A DNA stretch of 64,000 nt from Phycisphaerae bacterium (GTDB lineage Bacteria; Planctomycetota; Phycisphaerae; Sedimentisphaerales; Anaerobacaceae). Where the stretch lies: contig JADHXR010000006.1 of assembly GCA_016782865.1 (NCBI GenBank), positions 16,464-80,463 on the forward strand. The letters are read 5' to 3'. A model generated the notes under the pieces. The model searched no databases, was not told the origin of the DNA, and saw only the letters and a program-made list of their open reading frames with translations. The position numbers were made by a program, and so were the translations under genes. Position 1 is the stretch's first letter. Each line of letters starts with the position of its first letter. Shown here one piece after another: positions 60,106 through 64,000 of the stretch.

Positions 60106-60711
60106 ATGTCTTTTATAAAGACCCACAAAAATTATCTTATGGCGGCAGGAGCGATATGGGCAGCTAGCTTTGCAGTGTTCCTGCTTGTCTATTTTTTTGT
60201 GTTAGGACCTCAAAAGAACTACATAAAACACACCGAAAACAAGCTCACCGAGAAAAAACAGGTGGTCGAGTCAGCACTAAGAGCAGCACGAGAGGAAACC
60301 AAAATCCAGGCGAATGAACAAATCGAGCGTTTACAAAGCAGGCTGAAGGATTTCGTTATTGATTTCGAGGATTCAGCAAATTTGACGTTTGATATAAGTC
60401 AAATTGCCAACGAGGAGAAGGTTTCTTCGTTTGGCATCAAAGCCAAAGACAGCCGCGGACTTTCAGCAATACCTGATTGCAGCTACATTTGCGAGAACCA
60501 TATTGAAATCAACTTCACTGGAGGTTTTACGCAGTTCGCCACATTCCTGAATGCTCTGGAGAGACACCGGCCGGTTCTCTTTATAGACAAGTTCACGATA
60601 ACTCACTCAGAGCGGGAGGGCGCCGGGTATCAAGTGGGTCTGAATGCGACTTTTCTTGTCGGAAAACCGCAGGAGGGTAAAACAGCCGGTAAGCAACCGG
60701 CTCAAATTTAA
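60106..60711 (+). CDS. pilO: PilO-like pilus/secretion assembly protein
   Basis: A 201-residue bitopic protein: MSFIKTHKNYLMAAGAIWAASFAVFLLVYFFVLGPQ gives a short cytoplasmic tail and one helix. A coiled coil follows (NKLTEKKQVVESALRAAREETKIQANEQIERLQSRL), then a ferredoxin-like C-terminal domain (HIEINFTGGFTQFATFLNALERHRPVLFIDKFTI). It pairs with PilN in known systems. The start at 60106 follows the pilN stop by one base. Confidence 0.82.
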   Translation: MSFIKTHKNYLMAAGAIWAASFAVFLLVYFFVLGPQKNYIKHTENKLTEKKQVVESALRAAREETKIQANEQIERLQSRLKDFVIDFEDSANLTFDISQIANEEKVSSFGIKAKDSRGLSAIPDCSYICENHIEINFTGGFTQFATFLNALERHRPVLFIDKFTITHSEREGAGYQVGLNATFLVGKPQEGKTAGKQPAQI

Positions 60712-60722
60712 GGCAAAGAAAT

Positions 60723-61553
60723 ATGAGAACAATAGCAATAGCAAATCAGAAAGGTGGTTGCGGCAAGACGACCACCACTGTGAATCTCGCAGCGGCTTTT
60801 GCCGAGCGACAATACAGGACGCTGCTGATCGACCTCGATCCGCAGGGCCATAGCACGATAGGGTTCGGCTATGAGCCGGACAAGCTTGATACGACTATTT
60901 ACGATGCCCTGGTGAATGCTCAAACCGGAATCGACTCGATCACAATAGGTACGAAAGTCGAGTCGCTGGATCTGGCCCCGAGTAATATCTTGCTTTCGGG
61001 CGCCGAGCTTGACTTGAGCGGCGTGGCCGGCAGAGAATTCGTTCTAAACGAAAAGCTCGGACACATAGCCGACAAATACGATGTGTGTCTTATCGACTGC
61101 CCTCCGTCGCTGGGTCTGCTGACTCTTAACGGACTGCTCGCCAGCACGGGCGTGGTAGTGCCCGTTCAGGTGCATTACTATGCGACGCAAGGCCTGAAAC
61201 AGATTTTCGAGACGGCCAACATGATCAAGGATCGCTTCTGCCCCTGCTCTCTGACAATACTGGGCGTATTGCTGACCATTGCCGAGAGCAACACCCTGCT
61301 CAGCAAACAGATTCAACAGCAGATGCGGGATGTCTTGCACGAGATGGTATTCGAGACGGTTATTTCCAAGACTGTGAAGCTGGCCGAGGCGCCGAGCGTC
61401 GGCGAGCCGATACTGATGTACGCACCGGCAAGCAAGGCGGCTGCCGAGCACAGGGCGCTGGCCGAGGAGATAATCAAGAACTGGGCTTTGCTCGATGACG
61501 GAAAGGCGATGGCTGAGAAGATAAAGAAAGACGAGGCCTTGGTCGGGAGATAG
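60723..61553 (+). CDS. ParA/MinD-family ATPase within the pilus cluster
   Basis: A 276-residue ATPase. The deviant Walker A motif KGGCGKTTTTVN at 10-21 contains the signature Lys10. LIDLDPQGHSTIGFG and VCLIDCPPSLGLLTLNGL are the A' and Walker B regions. Sequence matches chromosomal ParA/Soj proteins, but no parB gene is adjacent. It sits between pilO and a PilP-like gene with gaps of 11 and 3 bases, so it is cotranscribed with them. Polar placement of the pilus machine is a reasonable inference. Confidence 0.85.
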   Translation: MRTIAIANQKGGCGKTTTTVNLAAAFAERQYRTLLIDLDPQGHSTIGFGYEPDKLDTTIYDALVNAQTGIDSITIGTKVESLDLAPSNILLSGAELDLSGVAGREFVLNEKLGHIADKYDVCLIDCPPSLGLLTLNGLLASTGVVVPVQVHYYATQGLKQIFETANMIKDRFCPCSLTILGVLLTIAESNTLLSKQIQQQMRDVLHEMVFETVISKTVKLAEAPSVGEPILMYAPASKAAAEHRALAEEIIKNWALLDDGKAMAEKIKKDEALVGR

Positions 61554-61556
61554 TCG

Positions 61557-62465
61557 ATGGCAAAATCTCAAAAGAACAAAGCGGGGCTGCACAAGAAAGT
61601 TTCATCAGTCCTCAAGGGCGTGTCCATTCCGCAGGGTGTCCGCGATTGGCAGCCTGCCGATGCATCGGCGCCGGAGAAGACCGCCGATGTCTCTGCGGCC
61701 ACGACGTCCAAAGTCTCGTCGGTTTTCAAGGGCGTGACTGCTCCGTCCGGCAACGACGCCCGGCAACCCGCCGGTAAGCACGTACAAGACCACGCCGGCG
61801 AACCTCCTGCAACCGCGACGACCAAGGACCGTCAGCCTCCGCCGAGTTCCCAGATCGAGAAACCTCATCGACCCGAGCAGCCCGCGGCCAAAGCCGCCCG
61901 GCCCAAGCAGCCCAAGGCTCCAGGTCACGTGGTTCACTCCGGCAATCCACAGGGCGCGACCATCAAGCGGCCCCTCAGGCACCGGATAAAAGACAAGCTG
62001 TCTACACCAAAAACAGGCGTCAGTGGCACAAAGCAAAAGACAATGGCGACAATGATGCCGGTTCTCTTTATCATCTTATTGGTTTTTGTGTTCAAAAGAG
62101 GCGTCTTTGGCACAAAGGTGCACAAGACAGAAGCGTCTGGGCAAGACAACGTGTCCAGCGTTGCCACTGCTGATTTTAATAATGAAATCGATTGGGAGAT
62201 TCCGGCGCCATATCCGACAACGCTTCGCGATCCTATGCGGTTAGGCCCGGTAGAAAATGCCCAGACCGAAACCGAAACCAGAACGCTCGTAAGATTAATC
62301 GTAAAAGGCATTCTGTATAGCGAGGACAAGGCATCGGCAGTTATTGGCAACCAAATAGTGCACGAAGGTGGAAAAATACGGGGTGTGACTGTCACAAAAA
62401 TAGGTAAAGATACTGTCGAATTCGAAATGAACGGGAAAAGATGGACCCAAAAGGTCCGACAATAA
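61557..62465 (+). CDS. Proline-rich membrane protein with PilP/GspC-like C-terminal domain
   Basis: A 302-residue protein. Residues 1-160 are low-complexity and rich in Pro, Ala and Lys, with two copies of a SSVLKGVSIPQG / SSVFKGVTAPSG unit. A membrane helix follows at about 162-182 (MATMMPVLFIILLVFVF). The C-terminal RLIVKGILYSEDKASAVIGNQIVHEGGKIRGVTVTKIGKDTVEFEMNGKRW is the small beta-domain type of PilP and GspC that contacts the secretin. Start ATG is 3 bases after the ParA stop. Confidence 0.75.
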   Translation: MAKSQKNKAGLHKKVSSVLKGVSIPQGVRDWQPADASAPEKTADVSAATTSKVSSVFKGVTAPSGNDARQPAGKHVQDHAGEPPATATTKDRQPPPSSQIEKPHRPEQPAAKAARPKQPKAPGHVVHSGNPQGATIKRPLRHRIKDKLSTPKTGVSGTKQKTMATMMPVLFIILLVFVFKRGVFGTKVHKTEASGQDNVSSVATADFNNEIDWEIPAPYPTTLRDPMRLGPVENAQTETETRTLVRLIVKGILYSEDKASAVIGNQIVHEGGKIRGVTVTKIGKDTVEFEMNGKRWTQKVRQ

Positions 62466-62528
62466 AAGCGGTCCTGGTGTGTCGGGACAGAAGTAGAATC
62501 GCTTAAACTAATTTGGAAAGGAGCTGTT

Positions 62529-63884
62529 ATGAGAAGCTTTATAATGAGATATGGGGTATTAAAGCTATTGACGGTTATCGCAGTGGTTTGCCTTAGCTGG
62601 GCTATCGCTGCGGCCGAAACCGACGGTGCCACGGTCGAGACCGACAGTGGTGTGATCGAGGCTGACAATGAGGATTCAGAGGAAAAATCGGATCTGTCAG
62701 ACCTTGAGCAGAAGATGAAAAAAAGGGTATTTGTCGATCATAATGACGTGCCTATCGATACGGTAATAAGACAATTAGCTGAGCAGGTAGACATGGATAT
62801 TATCATAAGCCCCAAGGTTATCGGTAATGTAACCGTTACGCTTACAGATGTGCCGCTCGAAGAGGCACTGAACAATATTCTTGCGGTGCACGATTGCACC
62901 TACGTGCTGACCAACAATATGATGAGAATAATAACCTCTGAAGAAATGGTTGCAAAAGTCGAACCAATTCTGACTAAAACCTATGAAATTGTCTATATAG
63001 ATGCTACACAAGTCGTAGAAGCTCTGGACAAGTTCAAATCGGCCCGGGGCTCGGTATCCTCCATCAAGGGCACCAGTCATATAATTGTTACCGACACCGA
63101 GAGCAAAATCAGAGAGATAAGTTCACTGCTCGATAAAATTGACCGCATCACGCCCCAAATACTGGTGGAGGCAAGAATCTACGACATAACCAGCCGGGAC
63201 AAGCTCGACCTCGGGGTCCAATGGAATGCCGGCCGCAGGAGCGATACCACATTTGATGCGCCAGTAGGCACAAATCCCACATTCGGGCCTCGCAACCCCT
63301 TTTTGTCAAGTGGCTTTAACAACCCAACAACCAAAACTGGGTCGTCTGTTACAGGGGCCCTGCGTTTGGGTTGGCTCAATGACAGTATTGATATAGACGT
63401 GCTATTAAGGGCTGAGAAGGAAATTACTGATGCCAAGCTTCTTGCCAATCCGAGAATATTAGTGCTTGATAATGAAACGGCCCTTTTCGATATCGTGACC
63501 GAACATCCCTACGTGGAACGGACTATATCGGAGGGCAGCATCACAGAAACGATTAATTTTAAGGAAGTCGGCGTTAAGCTTGAGGTTACACCGCATGTTA
63601 CAAGGGACGGTATGATAAGGTTGCACATCGTGCCGGAATTCGGCGTTTTTGTGGAGCGGGTTACACTCGCTACGAGTGATGTACCAGTTGTTGATACTCG
63701 CAAAGTTGACACGATAGCATTGGTCAAAGACGCTCAGACGGTAGTTTTGGGCGGAATGCGCAAAAAGGATGTCAGCAAAGAGATAAACAAGATACCGTTG
63801 CTTGGCGATATACCTATTCTGGGCAGGCTATTCAGATTTGAAGGTGAAGATACGTCTATAACTGCTGCGTCTCACATTATTTGA
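62529..63884 (+). CDS. GspD/PilQ-type secretin
   Basis: The outer-membrane channel subunit, 451 residues as read. Signal peptide LKLLTVIAVVCLSWAIAAAE; an N0/STN-type domain (VPIDTVIRQLAEQVDMDIIISPKVIGNVTVTLTDVPLEEALNNIL); an N1 domain (TYEIVYIDATQVVEALDKF...SHIIVTDTESKIREISSLLDKID); and the secretin core (ILVEARIYDITS, ANPRILVLDNETALF, GVKLEVTPHVT, DAQTVVLGGM, PLLGDIPILGRLFR). AAGGAG precedes the ATG. The frame ends early, right after SHII, without the usual last strand; a continuation is visible in another frame. Confidence 0.9.
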   Translation: MRSFIMRYGVLKLLTVIAVVCLSWAIAAAETDGATVETDSGVIEADNEDSEEKSDLSDLEQKMKKRVFVDHNDVPIDTVIRQLAEQVDMDIIISPKVIGNVTVTLTDVPLEEALNNILAVHDCTYVLTNNMMRIITSEEMVAKVEPILTKTYEIVYIDATQVVEALDKFKSARGSVSSIKGTSHIIVTDTESKIREISSLLDKIDRITPQILVEARIYDITSRDKLDLGVQWNAGRRSDTTFDAPVGTNPTFGPRNPFLSSGFNNPTTKTGSSVTGALRLGWLNDSIDIDVLLRAEKEITDAKLLANPRILVLDNETALFDIVTEHPYVERTISEGSITETINFKEVGVKLEVTPHVTRDGMIRLHIVPEFGVFVERVTLATSDVPVVDTRKVDTIALVKDAQTVVLGGMRKKDVSKEINKIPLLGDIPILGRLFRFEGEDTSITAASHII

Positions 63885-64000
63885 CCCTGATAGTCTTGAA
63901 TTAAATGACACTGAAAAATCCTGATAGTCCCGTATTCCCTATGGCCTCGTTTTTTCTTTGAGGATAACAATCCCGGCGAGATACTCAACGGCTTCAACAA
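63885..64000 (+). other. Window end: out-of-frame secretin tail
   Basis: Directly over the secretin stop another frame reads DPDSLELNDTEKS before its own stop at about 63930, which looks like a normal acidic secretin C-terminus. Removing one T from ATTATTTGACC would join it to ...SHII. No further gene is recognisable in the last 70 bases. Confidence 0.4.

Overview
The window looks like a chromosomal segment of a Planctomycetota bacterium, most likely class Phycisphaerae. The evidence is indirect but consistent: several very long secreted proteins built from DUF11, PD40/WD40-like, ankyrin and fibronectin-like modules; Tat-exported Gfo/Idh/MocA oxidoreductases; a BlaI plus M56 peptidase pair; an ECF sigma factor followed by a membrane protein with a long extracytoplasmic part; and many dispersed intergenic repeats (CACGAA hairpins, CTGAGCG-AGTCGAAG motifs, CCCGGCGCGCCGGG palindromes). 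No rRNA operon is present, so the assignment is inference.

Layout. 1-8.4 kb: a frameshifted redoxin gene, a DUF11 surface protein, an outer-membrane beta-barrel protein, and a housekeeping run (HD hydrolase, parvulin lipoprotein, acpS). 9.1-10.9 kb: an AT-richer three-gene accessory cassette led by a TIGR04255-type protein. 11.2-16.4 kb: mnmG, a radical SAM protein and a secreted CBM9/fibronectin-like protein. 16.6-27.8 kb: a regulatory region with BlaI and its TACA-N2-TGTA operators, a giant M56 peptidase/PD40/ankyrin fusion, a RidA-like protein, and a PD40 protein transcribed with a sensor kinase and response regulator. 28.1-33.5 kb: a paralogue of the CBM9-type secreted protein that also shares its terminator, small proteins, a DEDD exonuclease and tmRNA (ssrA).

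35.5-39.6 kb is the most unusual part. A tyrosine recombinase is followed by three regularly spaced copies of a 10-7-10 bp inverted-repeat site. The two distal copies also share a 20 bp outer arm at a fixed 18 bp distance. Between the sites lie two cassettes of small reverse-strand genes, and three of these genes share one promoter/ribosome-binding/start leader and the first codons. This resembles an integron, but the recombinase lacks the integron-integrase insertion and the sites do not fit attC. A truncated TIR gene and a GIY-YIG gene lie beyond it.

39.9-50.4 kb: oxidoreductase, a TerB/trypsin-like membrane protease that appears frameshifted, a DUF3352-like secreted protein, a probable polysaccharide lyase, an ECF sigma factor with a translationally overlapping thioredoxin-like membrane protein, and tRNA-Leu(CAG). 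50.9-64.0 kb: a type IV pilus / type II secretion-like cluster in one direction (GspE, GspF, three pseudopilins, PilX-like, PilM, PilN, PilO, a ParA-family ATPase, a PilP/GspC-like protein and the secretin), probably building one envelope-spanning pseudopilus machine. The secretin appears to shift frame at its 3' end.
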